Counted from the stretch's first letter, positions 36,009 through 45,744 are shown. The stretch is DNA of 64,000 nt from Lysobacteraceae bacterium NML95-0200 (GCA_002798255.1 NWQQ01000006.1:1-64000), one strand, 5' to 3'. The notes: generated by a model from the letters alone, not told the origin. Translations and numbers: made by a program.

Positions 36009-38174
36009 TTACTTCACACCCAGCTGATCGAGCATGAAGGCGTACATTTCCGCTTGCTCGCGGTAGCGGCGGAAGCGACCGGATTTGCCGCCGTGGCCGG
36101 CTTCCATATTGGTGCGGAACACCACCGGGTGGCTGGAGGTATTCACATCGCGCAGGCGGGCAACGTATTTGGCCGGTTCCCAATACTGCACTTGCGAATC
36201 CCAAAGGCCGGTGCCGACAAACATCGCCGGGTAGGCTTTCTTTTCCAGATTGTCATACGGCGAGTAGCTCAGCATGTAGTCGTAGCTCTCGCGGCTCTTT
36301 TCCGGGTTGCCCCATTCGTCGTATTCGTTGGTGGTGAGCGGAATCGAGGCATCGAGCATGGTGGTCACCACATCCACGAATGGCACCTGCGAGAGAATCA
36401 CGCGGTAGTCCTGGGGCGCCATATTGCTGATCGCGCCCATCAACAGGCCACCGGCGCTGCCGCCATAGGCCGCCACGCGGTCTTTGCTGGCATAGCCGTT
36501 TGCCACCAGATAGCGGGTGACATCAATGAAGTCGGTGAAGGTGTTCTTCTTGTTGAACATCTTGCCGTCCTCATACCACTGCCGCCCCATCTCCTGACCA
36601 CCACGGATATGCGCCAGGGCATACACCATGCCGCGGTCAAGCAGGCTGACGGTGGTGGACGAGAAGCCCGGATCCATGGAGGAGCCATAGCTGCCATAGG
36701 CGTATTGCAGCATCGCTGCGCTGCCATCGCGCTTGAAGTCGTTGCGGTACACCAGGCTCACCGGGATGCGGGTCTTGCCATCACGCGCCGGCACCCAGAC
36801 GCGCTCGGTGGTATAGCGCGAGGCGTCATAGCCCGGCACCGGCTGTTGCTTGAGCTGGCGGCGCTCGCCGGTCTTGAGATTGACTTCATAGGTGATGGCC
36901 GGGGTGGTCAGCGAGGTATAGCTATAGCGCAGCCAGTCGCTATCGGCCTCGGAATTGACCGAAAGCCCCATCGAATAGGCGCTTTCATCAGCCTTGACGT
37001 ATTCGCTGCTGCCGTCATTTTTCAGCACGCGGATGCGCTCCAGCCCTTCGGAACGCTCGGCCACGGCCATGAAATCATTGAACACTTCAAAGCCTTCCAC
37101 AAATACGGCCGGCTCATGCGCCACCAGGTCTTTCCAGTCGGCGCGGCTACGGCTGTTGCTGGCGGCGGTGACAATCTTGAAGTTCTGCGCACCATCGGCA
37201 TTGGTGCGAATCAGCCAGCGGCCATTGAAATGGTCGGCGCTGTATTCCACATCGCGCTCGCGTGCGGCAAGCACGGTGAACTGCGACGGGTCATTGGCCG
37301 GGGCGTAGCGGGTTTCATCCGATACCGTGCTGGACACGCCGATGGTCAGGTATTTGTCATCGCGGGTGCGCCCCAGCCCCATGTAGAAGCTGTCGTCTTT
37401 TTCTTCATACACCAGCGCGTCGCGGGCGCTGTCGGTACCGAGCACATGGCGCTTGACGCGCTTGGTGAGCAGGGTTTCGGGGTCGTTTTCCACATACAGG
37501 AAGCTGTGGCCGTCATCGACCCATTCGGCATCGGCGCTGGTGCCGGTGATGACATCGGGCAGCAGCTCGCCGGTTTCAAGATTGCTCACCCGCAGTGTGT
37601 ACTGGCGACGGCCATTGGTATCGAAGGCCCACACCATCAGGCGGCCATCCTGGCTGATGCTCACCGGATAGGCGGCGTAATAGTCATGGCCTTCGGCCAG
37701 TTTGTTGACATCCAAGAGCACCACTTCGCCAGCAAAATCACCGCGGGCATTGGCGGCCTGGATGGTCTGGGCATCGACGCCTGCGCCATCCTTGCGGCGG
37801 GCATGGATGGGATAGTCCTGGCCGGTGACAAAACGGCTGTAATACCACCAGCCCTTGTCACGGTACGGCACCGAGGCATCATCCTGCTTGATGCGGGCAA
37901 CGATTTCCTGATACAGCGTATCTTCAACCGGCTTCAGCCCTTTCAGCAAGGCATCGGCATAGGCGTTCTCGGCATTGAGATAGGCCAGCATTTCCGGGTT
38001 TTCGCGCTTGTCATCGCGCAGCCAGTAATACTCGTCCTGACGCTCGGCGCCATGCGGGGCTTTCACCGTATGCGGTTTCTTCGCCACATCAGGCGGGGTG
38101 GGCAGGTCGGCGGCGTGGCTGGTGGTCACAGTCATGGCAAGTGCAAGGGCTACGGCAAACGGGTTCATTTTCAT
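36009..38174 (-). CDS. ptrB: S9A peptidase, oligopeptidase B-like, exported
   Basis: This 721-aa serine peptidase has a signal peptide (MKMNPFAVALALAMTVTTSHA), a seven-bladed propeller domain and a C-terminal alpha/beta hydrolase. The propeller begins with DEYYWLRDDKRENPEMLAYL, the prolyl-oligopeptidase N-domain. The nucleophile lies in GGSAGGLLMG, and the His in MEAGHGGKSGR. Oligopeptidase B prefers Lys/Arg at P1; the RGGQEMGRQWYEDGK loop fits that group. A periplasmic location differs from cytosolic E. coli PtrB. The start at 38174 is chosen for the signal peptide. A second S9 gene precedes it with a 57-nt gap. Confidence 0.92.
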   Translation of the reverse strand: MKMNPFAVALALAMTVTTSHAADLPTPPDVAKKPHTVKAPHGAERQDEYYWLRDDKRENPEMLAYLNAENAYADALLKGLKPVEDTLYQEIVARIKQDDASVPYRDKGWWYYSRFVTGQDYPIHARRKDGAGVDAQTIQAANARGDFAGEVVLLDVNKLAEGHDYYAAYPVSISQDGRLMVWAFDTNGRRQYTLRVSNLETGELLPDVITGTSADAEWVDDGHSFLYVENDPETLLTKRVKRHVLGTDSARDALVYEEKDDSFYMGLGRTRDDKYLTIGVSSTVSDETRYAPANDPSQFTVLAARERDVEYSADHFNGRWLIRTNADGAQNFKIVTAASNSRSRADWKDLVAHEPAVFVEGFEVFNDFMAVAERSEGLERIRVLKNDGSSEYVKADESAYSMGLSVNSEADSDWLRYSYTSLTTPAITYEVNLKTGERRQLKQQPVPGYDASRYTTERVWVPARDGKTRIPVSLVYRNDFKRDGSAAMLQYAYGSYGSSMDPGFSSTTVSLLDRGMVYALAHIRGGQEMGRQWYEDGKMFNKKNTFTDFIDVTRYLVANGYASKDRVAAYGGSAGGLLMGAISNMAPQDYRVILSQVPFVDVVTTMLDASIPLTTNEYDEWGNPEKSRESYDYMLSYSPYDNLEKKAYPAMFVGTGLWDSQVQYWEPAKYVARLRDVNTSSHPVVFRTNMEAGHGGKSGRFRRYREQAEMYAFMLDQLGVK

Positions 38175-38231
38175 GGGGTTTTCCTTGGCAAAAGGCAAGC
38201 GCCCCGCAAACGTCACGGGGCGCACGCCGGT

Positions 38232-40361
38232 TTATTTTTTGCTGAGAGCATTCCACAGGAAGGCATACACCAGCGCGGTCATATGCGCGCGCTGCGCATT
38301 ATTGGCCGCACCGCCGTGGCCGCCTTCGATGTTCTCATAATACAGCACGTTTTTGTTGGCACTCTCCATCAGCGCCGCCATCTTGCGGGCATGCCCCGGA
38401 TGCACGCGGTCATCGCGGGTCGAGGTGGTAATCAGCACCGGCGGGTAGTTCCTGGACGCATCAAACAGGTGATAGGGCGAGAATTTCTGGATATACGCCC
38501 ATTCCTCCGGCTTGTCGGGATTGCCGTATTCGGCCATCCACGAAGCGCCAGCGAGCAACTGGTTGTAGCGGCGCATGTCCAGCAGCGGCACCTGAATCAC
38601 CACCGCGCCAAACAGCTCCGGGTACTGGGTCAGCATATTGCCGGTCAAAAGGCCGCCATTGCTGCCGCCCTGTACGCCCAGATGCGCAGGACGGGTGATA
38701 TTGCGGGCAACCAAATCCTGTGCCACAGCGGCGAAATCTTCATACGCCTTGTGGCGGTTCTGCTTGAGTGCGGCCTGATGCCAGCGCGGGCCGTATTCAC
38801 CGCCACCGCGGATATTGGCAACCACATACACGCCGCCCTTCTCCAGCCAGCCCTTGCCGATGGTGCCGGAATAACCGGGGGTGAGCGAGATTTCAAAGCC
38901 GCCATAGCCATACAGCAGGGTCGGATTGCGGCCATCGAGCGCCATACCCTGCTTGTGCACGATGAAGTACGGCACGCGGGTACCGTCCTTGCTGGTGGCA
39001 AAATGCTGCTCAACCTGCAAGTCATCGGCATTGAAGAAGCGCGGCATGGTTTTCAGGGCTTCGGGCTGCTTGCCGATTTCGGCCAGATACAGCGTGGTCG
39101 GTGTGGTATAGCCCGAAGCGGTCATCCACAGCGCGTCGGACTCATCGCTGTCCACCGCGCCGACATTGACCGTGCCGATGTCCGGTGCGCCAACAAAGGC
39201 CGAACGCTGCCAGCCATTGGCCGTGGGCGTGAGCACGGTCAGCTTGTTTTTCACATCTTCCAGCACATTCAGCACCAGATGGTTGCGCGTCCATACCGCG
39301 CTTGCCAGCGAGCTGTTCTCGCTCGGCTCAAACAGCACCACAGGCTCGCGCTTGCCTGCCATCCAGTCATTGAAATTGGCCACCAGATAGCTGCCCGCCT
39401 TGTAAGTCTTGCCGCCGACCGTCCAATCCTGCCGCGGCTCCAGCGTCAGCCACTCACGATGCACGCCTTTTTCCACCGAATTGGGCACATCCACCTTGGT
39501 GAGGCTGCCATCCTGACCGCGCAGGTACAGCTCGTTGTTGTAGAAGGCGACGGTATTGCTGACGAAATCACGCTCATAGCCCGGCGTGTCATCGCGGAAG
39601 GCGGAGATATACATATCGGTCGGCTTGCCTTCAAACACCAATTCGGCGCTGGCCAACGGCGTGCCGCGCTTCCAGATTTTGGTCTGCCGCGGATAGCCCG
39701 AATCGGTCAGGCTGCCGGCGCCAAAATCGGTCTGCACAAAAACCGTGTTTTCGTCAATCCAGCCCAGCGAACCCTTGGCCTCGGGTCGGAAGAAGCCGCC
39801 TTCAACAAAGGTCTTGCTGGCCAGGTCAAATTCGCGCGTCACGTCCGCATCCGCGCCGCCGCGCGAGAGCGCAATCAGGCAGCGGGTATAGGCCGGGCGC
39901 AGGCAGGAAGCCCCATGCCACACCCAGTTTTCGCCCTCGGCTCTGTTCAGCGCATCCAGATCCAGCACGGTTTCCCACTGCGGGTTGGGCTTGCGGTACT
40001 CGGCCAGCGTCGTGCGCCGCCAGATGCCGCGCTCGTGCTGCTTGTCCTGCCAGAAGTTGTAGTAGTAATCGCCCATCTTGTAGACGCCGGGAATCTTGGC
40101 GTCGGAATTCAGGATGGCGAGCAGGTCGGCCTCAAGCTGGCGAAACTCGGCATTATCAGCCAGCGCCTTGTTGGATACGGCATTGCGCTCGCGCACCCAG
40201 GCCAGCTGCCGCTCGCCTTCCACATCTTCCAGCCACTGATGCGCATCGACAGGGGTGGGGGCAGACATGGCAGGCTCCTTGGCAGATTGGGCAGCGGCAG
40301 GCATCAGGGCGCCCATGGCAAGCACGGCAGCCACGGCGGCAGATAGCGGCAAGACTTTCAT
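38232..40361 (-). CDS. S9A prolyl oligopeptidase-family peptidase, exported
   Basis: This 709-aa protein has a signal peptide (MKVLPLSAAVAAVLAMGALMPAAA), then PVDAHQWLEDVEGERQLAWV at the propeller entry. The hydrolase domain has GYGGFEISLTPGYS, the nucleophile in QGGSNGGLLTG and the His in IEGGHGGAANN. The RGGGEYGPRWHQAALK segment is typical of proteobacterial prolyl oligopeptidase-like enzymes. It is similar in build to the downstream gene but differs across most positions, so they are old paralogues. Both probably digest peptides in the periplasm. Confidence 0.92.
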   Translation of the reverse strand: MKVLPLSAAVAAVLAMGALMPAAAQSAKEPAMSAPTPVDAHQWLEDVEGERQLAWVRERNAVSNKALADNAEFRQLEADLLAILNSDAKIPGVYKMGDYYYNFWQDKQHERGIWRRTTLAEYRKPNPQWETVLDLDALNRAEGENWVWHGASCLRPAYTRCLIALSRGGADADVTREFDLASKTFVEGGFFRPEAKGSLGWIDENTVFVQTDFGAGSLTDSGYPRQTKIWKRGTPLASAELVFEGKPTDMYISAFRDDTPGYERDFVSNTVAFYNNELYLRGQDGSLTKVDVPNSVEKGVHREWLTLEPRQDWTVGGKTYKAGSYLVANFNDWMAGKREPVVLFEPSENSSLASAVWTRNHLVLNVLEDVKNKLTVLTPTANGWQRSAFVGAPDIGTVNVGAVDSDESDALWMTASGYTTPTTLYLAEIGKQPEALKTMPRFFNADDLQVEQHFATSKDGTRVPYFIVHKQGMALDGRNPTLLYGYGGFEISLTPGYSGTIGKGWLEKGGVYVVANIRGGGEYGPRWHQAALKQNRHKAYEDFAAVAQDLVARNITRPAHLGVQGGSNGGLLTGNMLTQYPELFGAVVIQVPLLDMRRYNQLLAGASWMAEYGNPDKPEEWAYIQKFSPYHLFDASRNYPPVLITTSTRDDRVHPGHARKMAALMESANKNVLYYENIEGGHGGAANNAQRAHMTALVYAFLWNALSKK

Positions 40362-40501
40362 TTATGACTCCGGTCAGGGGATTGCAGCCGGTCAAACTAC
40401 CACAGCCACCAGCAACAATCCCGACCCGAAAGTCATGGGTGCATTTCCAAGCCATGCGTGATTCCGATACGCTTGCGGCTTCATTTGCCTTGAGCCCCCG
40501 C

Positions 40502-41719
40502 ATGAACACGCCCGCACTTGCCACCCGCCACCGCCTTGCCGAAGTCCGCTACGAAATCCGCGGCGAGCTGGCGCGCCGGGCGCGCGAGCTGGAGACGCAG
40601 GGGCACACGCTGGTCAAGCTCAATATCGGCAACCCCGGCGCATTCGGCTTCCGTGCCCCGGCGCATTTGCAACGGGCGATTGCCGACCATATCCACGACA
40701 CCGATCCCTATACCCATCAGCAAGGGCTGCCCAAGGCGCGCGAGGCGATTGCGCTGTTTCACCGCCAGCGCGGCACCCCTAATGCCGACGCCTCGCGGAT
40801 TTTCATCGGCAACGGGGTCAGCGAGCTGATCGACATCGCGCTACGGGCGCTGCTCAATCCCGGCGATGAAGTGCTGCTGCCCTCGCCCGACTATCCACTG
40901 TGGTCGGCCGCCACCATCCTCAATGATGGCCGCCCGGTGTATTACCCGTGCCGACCGGAAAACGATTTTCTGCCCGACCCGGCAGAAATCGAAAAGCTGA
41001 TCTCCAGCCGTACCCGCGCACTGGTGCTGATCAACCCCAACAACCCGACCGGTGCCAGCTACCCGCGCGAGCTGCTGGAGCGCATTGTCGCCATCGCCCG
41101 CAAATACCGCCTGCTGTTGATGGCCGACGAAATCTACGACCACATCCTGTATGACGATGCCCGCTTCGAGCCGCTGGCGCCGCTGGCTGGCGACCTGCCC
41201 TGCCTGTCGTTTGGCGGACTCTCCAAAGTGCATCGCGCCTGTGGCTGGCGCGTGGGCTGGGCGGTGCTCTCCGGCGAGGCGGCACAAGTCACCCCCTATC
41301 AGCACGCACTGGATTTGTTGAGCGCGCTACGGCTGTGCGCGAATGTGCCGGGACAATTCGCCATCCACGCCGCACTGCATGGCGGCGATACCATCAGCGC
41401 GTTGACGGCACCGGGCGGCCGGCTGCACGAAACCCGGCGCGCCCTGATTGAATGCTGCCAGGCCAGTCCGCATCTGCAGCTCAGCACTCCGGCTGCGGCG
41501 CTGTACGGCTTTCCGCGCGTAGTCGGCAAGGCCGTCGAAAATTTTGATGACCACCGCTTTGCACTCGACTTGCTGGAGCAAGAAGGCGTGCTGATCGTGC
41601 CCGGCTCCAGCTTCAATGTGCCGTATCGTGACCACTTCCGCGTCACCCTGCTGCCCGAGGCCGAGGTGCTGCGCGAAGTGTTTGCCCGCATCGACCGGGT
41701 GCTGGCAGGCTATTGCTGA
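40502..41719 (+). CDS. alaA: AlaA-type alanine/glutamate-pyruvate aminotransferase
   Basis: This 405-aa fold-type I PLP enzyme is the same length as E. coli AlaA and aligns throughout: VRYEIRGELARRARELE, KLNIGNPGAFGFRAP, GNGVSELIDIALRALLNPGDEVLLPSPDYPLW, INPNNPTGASY, ADEIYDHILYDD and the PLP-lysine loop SFGGLSKVHRACGWRVGW. It interconverts pyruvate plus glutamate with alanine plus 2-oxoglutarate. The start at 40502 gives the family N terminus; in-frame ATGs up to 138 nt upstream are less likely. Confidence 0.93.
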   Translation: MNTPALATRHRLAEVRYEIRGELARRARELETQGHTLVKLNIGNPGAFGFRAPAHLQRAIADHIHDTDPYTHQQGLPKAREAIALFHRQRGTPNADASRIFIGNGVSELIDIALRALLNPGDEVLLPSPDYPLWSAATILNDGRPVYYPCRPENDFLPDPAEIEKLISSRTRALVLINPNNPTGASYPRELLERIVAIARKYRLLLMADEIYDHILYDDARFEPLAPLAGDLPCLSFGGLSKVHRACGWRVGWAVLSGEAAQVTPYQHALDLLSALRLCANVPGQFAIHAALHGGDTISALTAPGGRLHETRRALIECCQASPHLQLSTPAAALYGFPRVVGKAVENFDDHRFALDLLEQEGVLIVPGSSFNVPYRDHFRVTLLPEAEVLREVFARIDRVLAGYC

Positions 41720-41739
41720 TGACGCTTGCGGAGACTGCC

Positions 41740-42354
41740 ATGACACTTTCTTATCTTGCACTCGGTGACAGCTATACCATCGGCGAAGGCGTCGCCGAGG
41801 CCGAGCGCTGGCCCATGCAACTGGCCGCCGCACTACTCGCAGAGGGCTTTGAACTTGAGTCACGCATCATCGCCCGTACCGGCTGGACCACCGACGAGCT
41901 GGCGCACGCCATGGACGAGGCTCGACTGACCGATGGCCAATACGATCTGGTCACGCTGCTGATTGGCGTCAATGACCAATATCGCCAGCGCCCGCTCGCG
42001 GAGTTTGCCACCGGCTTTGATGCGCTGCTGCATCGCGCCATCGGGCTTGCCAAACGTGGTGTGCAGGGCGTGATGGTGCTCGGCATTCCCGACTGGGGCA
42101 TGACCCCCTATGCGCAGCGCGAAGGCCGTGATGCGGCTCAGGTGGCGCATCAAATCGACGCCTACAACGCTCATATCCACACCGTTTGCCAAGCACAGCA
42201 AGTGGCGCTAGTGGATGTCACCGCCATCAGCCGCACTTGCGGCGCCGGTGAAAACGCACTGGTCGCAGATCGCCTGCACCCTTCCGCTGCGCAGTACCGG
42301 CAGTGGACCGTACAGGCGCTGCCCATCGCGCAGCAGCTTTTGAAGCTCGCATAA
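41740..42354 (+). CDS. SGNH/GDSL-family hydrolase
   Basis: This 204-aa cytoplasmic hydrolase has the GDSL block YLALGDSYTIGEG with Ser (nucleophile), block III LLIGVNDQYR with Asn, and the terminal ADRLHPSAAQY with the Asp/His pair. Esterase or lipase activity on a small acyl ester is likely; the natural substrate is unknown. No signal peptide is present. The start at 41740 has GCGGAG upstream and lies 20 nt after alaA. Confidence 0.9.
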   Translation: MTLSYLALGDSYTIGEGVAEAERWPMQLAAALLAEGFELESRIIARTGWTTDELAHAMDEARLTDGQYDLVTLLIGVNDQYRQRPLAEFATGFDALLHRAIGLAKRGVQGVMVLGIPDWGMTPYAQREGRDAAQVAHQIDAYNAHIHTVCQAQQVALVDVTAISRTCGAGENALVADRLHPSAAQYRQWTVQALPIAQQLLKLA

Positions 42355-42383
42355 CCCCCACTCTCACTCATTTGGAGTACGCC

Positions 42384-43307
42384 ATGTCCCTTGATCCCGC
42401 CCTGCGCCAGCGCATCAGCGAAATTCTTGCCGCCCAACGCGTCGTATTGTTCATGAAAGGCGAGCCTGCCGCTCCGCAATGCGGTTTCTCTGCACAGGCC
42501 TCAGGCACCCTGCGCGATTTGGAGGTCGAATTTGCCCATGTCGATGTCCTGACCGACCCGGAAATCCGCGAGGGCATCAAACTCTATGGCGATTGGCCGA
42601 CCATCCCGCAGCTCTATATCGACGGCGAGCTGGTGGGCGGCAGTGACATCATCACCCAGATGGCCGCCAGCGGCGAGCTGCAAGCGGCACTTGGCCTGCC
42701 CGAGCCTGACCGCACGCCGCCTGCCATCACCATCACCCCGGCAGCGCAGGCCATGCTCAAGCAAGCTATTGCCGATGCCGGTGAGGAGATGGTGGTGGAG
42801 ATTGCCATTGACCGTCAGTTCCGCACCCGCCTGCATCTGGTGCAGCCCAATCCGCACGCGATTGCCGTTACCGTCGATGGCGTACCGCTGCAGTTCCCGC
42901 TCAATGATGCCCGCCGCGCCGATGGTCTTAAACTGGATTTTGCCGATGATGCACGTGGCAAGGGTCTGGTGATTGAAAACCCGAATGCGCCCAAGCCGGT
43001 ACGGGATATTTCCGTGCAAGAGGCGGCCGAGCGTATCGCCGCAGGCAGGCTGACCCTGATTGACGTGCGCCCGCACGCTGAGCGCGCTCTGGCGGCAGCG
43101 CCGGTGGCGTATTTGCATTTCGACGACGGCCAGGCAGCGATTGAAGCGCTGGACAAATCCACGCCAATTGCCTTCCTCTGCCACCACGGTGGACGCAGCC
43201 GCCAGGCCGCCGAGCACTATCGGCGTTTGGGCTTTAATGATGTTTACAACATTGAAGGCGGCATCGACGCCTGGGCTGCCATCAACCCGGAGATTCCGCG
43301 TTATTGA
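42384..43307 (+). CDS. Three-domain fusion: Grx4 monothiol glutaredoxin + degenerate A-type scaffold + rhodanese
   Basis: This 307-aa protein has three parts. Residues 1-107 are a monothiol glutaredoxin with CGFS (Cys33), PTIPQLYIDGELVGG and SDIITQM, the class that carries [2Fe-2S] clusters. Residues about 113-210 resemble HesB/IscA A-type proteins (ITPAAQAMLKQAI, LKLDFADDARGKGLVIENPN) but have none of the three ligand cysteines. Residues about 215-307 are a rhodanese with CHHGGRS (Cys266). Xanthomonads carry this architecture, usually annotated as Grx4. A role in iron-sulfur or sulfur trafficking is inferred. TTTGGAG precedes the ATG. Confidence 0.9.
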   Translation: MSLDPALRQRISEILAAQRVVLFMKGEPAAPQCGFSAQASGTLRDLEVEFAHVDVLTDPEIREGIKLYGDWPTIPQLYIDGELVGGSDIITQMAASGELQAALGLPEPDRTPPAITITPAAQAMLKQAIADAGEEMVVEIAIDRQFRTRLHLVQPNPHAIAVTVDGVPLQFPLNDARRADGLKLDFADDARGKGLVIENPNAPKPVRDISVQEAAERIAAGRLTLIDVRPHAERALAAAPVAYLHFDDGQAAIEALDKSTPIAFLCHHGGRSRQAAEHYRRLGFNDVYNIEGGIDAWAAINPEIPRY

Positions 43308-43326
43308 TGCTTGATGCCTCCAACAA

Positions 43327-43353
43327 AAACGGCCTGCCAATGGCAGGCCGTTT
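43327..43353. terminator. Bidirectional terminator between the Grx fusion and pckG
   Basis: A 12-bp perfect stem, AAACGGCCTGCC/GGCAGGCCGTTT, has a 3-nt loop. TTTGTTT follows on the plus strand and TTTTTGTTG on the minus strand, so it serves both convergent genes. Confidence 0.85.
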
Positions 43354-43373
43354 GTTTGAGCGCCTGTTGCCGC

Positions 43374-45125
43374 TCAACTCAAGGCCTCGTGGATGCGTTG
43401 CTGTTCGGCCTTCAGTGCTTCAGGCATGCGCGGGCCGTATTCCTCAAGGTATTCGCCGATGCTGGCAAATTCTGCCGCCCAGCCTGCGCGATCGTAGTCG
43501 AACAGTTTCTGCATGGCCTCATCACCCAACTCAAGGCCGTCGAGGTTGATGTCGGCGGGATTGGGCAAATGACCAATCGGGGTTTCCTGGCTGCCCACGC
43601 TGCCAGCCACGCGCTTTAGCATCCACTCCAGCACGCGCATATTGTCGCCAAAGCCCGGCCACAGGAAGTCGCCGCCATCGCCCTTGCGGAACCAGTTGAC
43701 GTGGAAGATTTTCGGCAACTTGGCACCGGCCTTGTCGAACGACAGCCAGTGAGTGAAGTAATCGGCAAAGTTGTAGCCGCAGAACGGTTTCATCGCCATC
43801 GGGTCGCGGCGCATCACGCCCACGGCGCCGGTGGCCGCTGCGGTGGTTTCCGAGCCCATCGCCGCGCCAATCAGCACGCCATGCGTCCAGTCGCGGGCTT
43901 CGAACACCAGCGGCACCAGTGAGGCGCGACGACCGCCAAAGACAATGGCGGAAATCGGCACACCTTGCGGCGCTTCGGCTTCCGGCGAGTAGCTGGGGCA
44001 TTGTTTGGCGCTGACGGTAAAGCGCGAATTGGGGTGTGCAGCCGGTGTGCCCGCCTCGGCGTTGAACGGGTTGCCCTTCCAATCGGTGACCGGCACGCGC
44101 GCATCCAGCCCCTCCCACCACGGCTGGTTGTCGTCAGTCACTGCCACATTGGTGAAGATGGTATTGCGCTGGATGGAAGCCAGGGCATTGGGGTTGGACT
44201 TGGCCGAGGTGCCCGGCGCCACGCCGAAGAAGCCGGCCTCGGGATTGATGGCATACAGGCGGCCATCCTTGCCCGGGCGCATCCAGCAAATGTCATCGCC
44301 GATGGTGGTGATTTTCCAGCCCTCGCGCACATAGCCTTCGGGCGGAATCAGCATGGCCAGATTGGTCTTGCCGCAGGCGCTGGGGAAGGCGGCAGCGATG
44401 TAGTGCTTCTCGCCCTGCGGGTTTTCGATGCCGAGAATCAGCATATGCTCGGCCAGCCAGCCTTCGCTGCGCGCCTGATGGCTGGCGATGCGCAGTGCGT
44501 GGCACTTCTTGCCCAGAAGCGCATTGCCACCGTAGCCGGAGCCAAACGACTGGATTTCGAGAGACTCGGGGAAGTGCATGATGAAGCGACGCTCCGGGTT
44601 CAAGTCGCCGGTGGAGTGCAGCCCCTTGACGAACTGGCCTTCGCGCTCGATGCGCGCCAGTGCGGCCTGCCCCATGCGGGTCATGATGCGCATGTTCGCC
44701 ACCACATACGGCGAGTCGGTGATTTCCACCCCGCAGCGCGACAGCGGCGAATCAATCGGCCCCATGCAGTACGGCACCACATACAGGGTGCGACCCTTCA
44801 TGCAACCGGCAAACAGCGCGCGCATCTTGGCGCGCGCCTCATCCGGCGCCATCCAGTGGTTATTGGGGCCGGCATCTTCACGCTCGGTGGTGCAAACAAA
44901 GGTCAGATGCTCCACGCGCGCCACATCGTCCGGGTGCGAGCGATGCAGATAGCTTTCCGGGTGCGTGCTTTCATTGAGTTTCAGCAAAGTGCCATCAGCC
45001 AGCATCTGCTCGATGAGTTGGGTATTTTCGGCATCCGAGCCATCGCACCAGTGGATATGGTCGGGCTGGGTGAGCTGGGCGATTTCTGCAACCCACTGGT
45101 TCAGGGCGGGCAGTTGGCTGGTCAT
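43374..45125 (-). CDS. pckG: Phosphoenolpyruvate carboxykinase (GTP)
   Basis: This 583-aa enzyme converts oxaloacetate and GTP to PEP in gluconeogenesis. It is the GTP-dependent type: AAAFPSACGKTNLAML (P-loop with active-site Cys), YGGNALLGKKCHALRIAS, FFGVAPGTS, and NWFRKGDGGDFLWPGFGDN. The start at 45125 (MTSQLPALNQW) has the GGAGTG region upstream and is preferred to a frame 12 codons longer. It is 28 nt downstream of the TetR gene on the same strand and may be co-transcribed, pairing fatty-acid use with gluconeogenesis. Confidence 0.97.
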   Translation of the reverse strand: MTSQLPALNQWVAEIAQLTQPDHIHWCDGSDAENTQLIEQMLADGTLLKLNESTHPESYLHRSHPDDVARVEHLTFVCTTEREDAGPNNHWMAPDEARAKMRALFAGCMKGRTLYVVPYCMGPIDSPLSRCGVEITDSPYVVANMRIMTRMGQAALARIEREGQFVKGLHSTGDLNPERRFIMHFPESLEIQSFGSGYGGNALLGKKCHALRIASHQARSEGWLAEHMLILGIENPQGEKHYIAAAFPSACGKTNLAMLIPPEGYVREGWKITTIGDDICWMRPGKDGRLYAINPEAGFFGVAPGTSAKSNPNALASIQRNTIFTNVAVTDDNQPWWEGLDARVPVTDWKGNPFNAEAGTPAAHPNSRFTVSAKQCPSYSPEAEAPQGVPISAIVFGGRRASLVPLVFEARDWTHGVLIGAAMGSETTAAATGAVGVMRRDPMAMKPFCGYNFADYFTHWLSFDKAGAKLPKIFHVNWFRKGDGGDFLWPGFGDNMRVLEWMLKRVAGSVGSQETPIGHLPNPADINLDGLELGDEAMQKLFDYDRAGWAAEFASIGEYLEEYGPRMPEALKAEQQRIHEALS

Positions 45126-45153
45126 GACGTGGCACTCCGGGTTGGGTGGAAAA

Positions 45154-45744
45154 TCAGGCATGCTGCGGAATCAGCGTAGCCATCATATGGGCGACATAGT
45201 CGTCGAATTCTTCGCGCTGCATATCGCGCTGGCCAAGTTGCAGGTTGAGCTGCAAAAAGCCGACATAGGCCGCATAGGCAAGCCGGGCGCGATGCTGGGC
45301 AGCGATGGTATCCAGACCCGCCTGGCGGAAAGCCGCGGTCAAATAATCCATGCGGCGCTTGGAAACCCGGTTCATCACCGGCTGCACGGCGGGGTTGTCC
45401 AGCGACTTCAGCAGCTCGCTGTAAATCACATGCGACTGCACTTCGTTGGCCACCAGCCTGAATAGCGCCCCCAGGCGCTCGGCGGGGTTGTCCAGCGCCT
45501 CCAGCGGGGCAAACACGACTGCCTGCTCATGGGTTTCCCAGCGTTCCAGCGCCGCTTGCAGCAGCGCATCACGGGAAGGGAAGTGCCAGTAGAAGCTGCC
45601 CTTGGTCACGCCCAGGCGACGGGCAAGCGGCTCAACCGCCACCGCAGACACACCCTGCTCGGCAATTTGCTCCAATGCGGCAGTGGCCCAGTCATCGGCA
45701 CTCAGGCGACCATTGCGCTCGGCTTTTGGCGATGTTTCATTCAT
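45154..45744 (-). CDS. TetR-family regulator, divergent from fadE
   Basis: This 196-aa protein has an N-terminal helix-turn-helix (about 15-60, WATAALEQIAEQGVSAVAVEPL and RLGVTKGSFYWHFPSRDALL) and a ligand domain that ends LQLGQRDMQREEFDDYVAHMM. Its position facing fadE across a 174-bp gap containing a palindrome over the fadE promoter suggests it represses fadE, perhaps relieved by acyl-CoA. pckG lies directly downstream. The ligand is inference. Confidence 0.88.
   Translation of the reverse strand: MNETSPKAERNGRLSADDWATAALEQIAEQGVSAVAVEPLARRLGVTKGSFYWHFPSRDALLQAALERWETHEQAVVFAPLEALDNPAERLGALFRLVANEVQSHVIYSELLKSLDNPAVQPVMNRVSKRRMDYLTAAFRQAGLDTIAAQHRARLAYAAYVGFLQLNLQLGQRDMQREEFDDYVAHMMATLIPQHA

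Noticed and set aside
36054-40346. A 1430-codon plus-strand open frame
   Set aside because: It runs antisense through two clear S9 peptidase genes in high-G+C DNA; its translation is His/Gly/Ala/Ile-rich without domains, typical of a codon-bias shadow.
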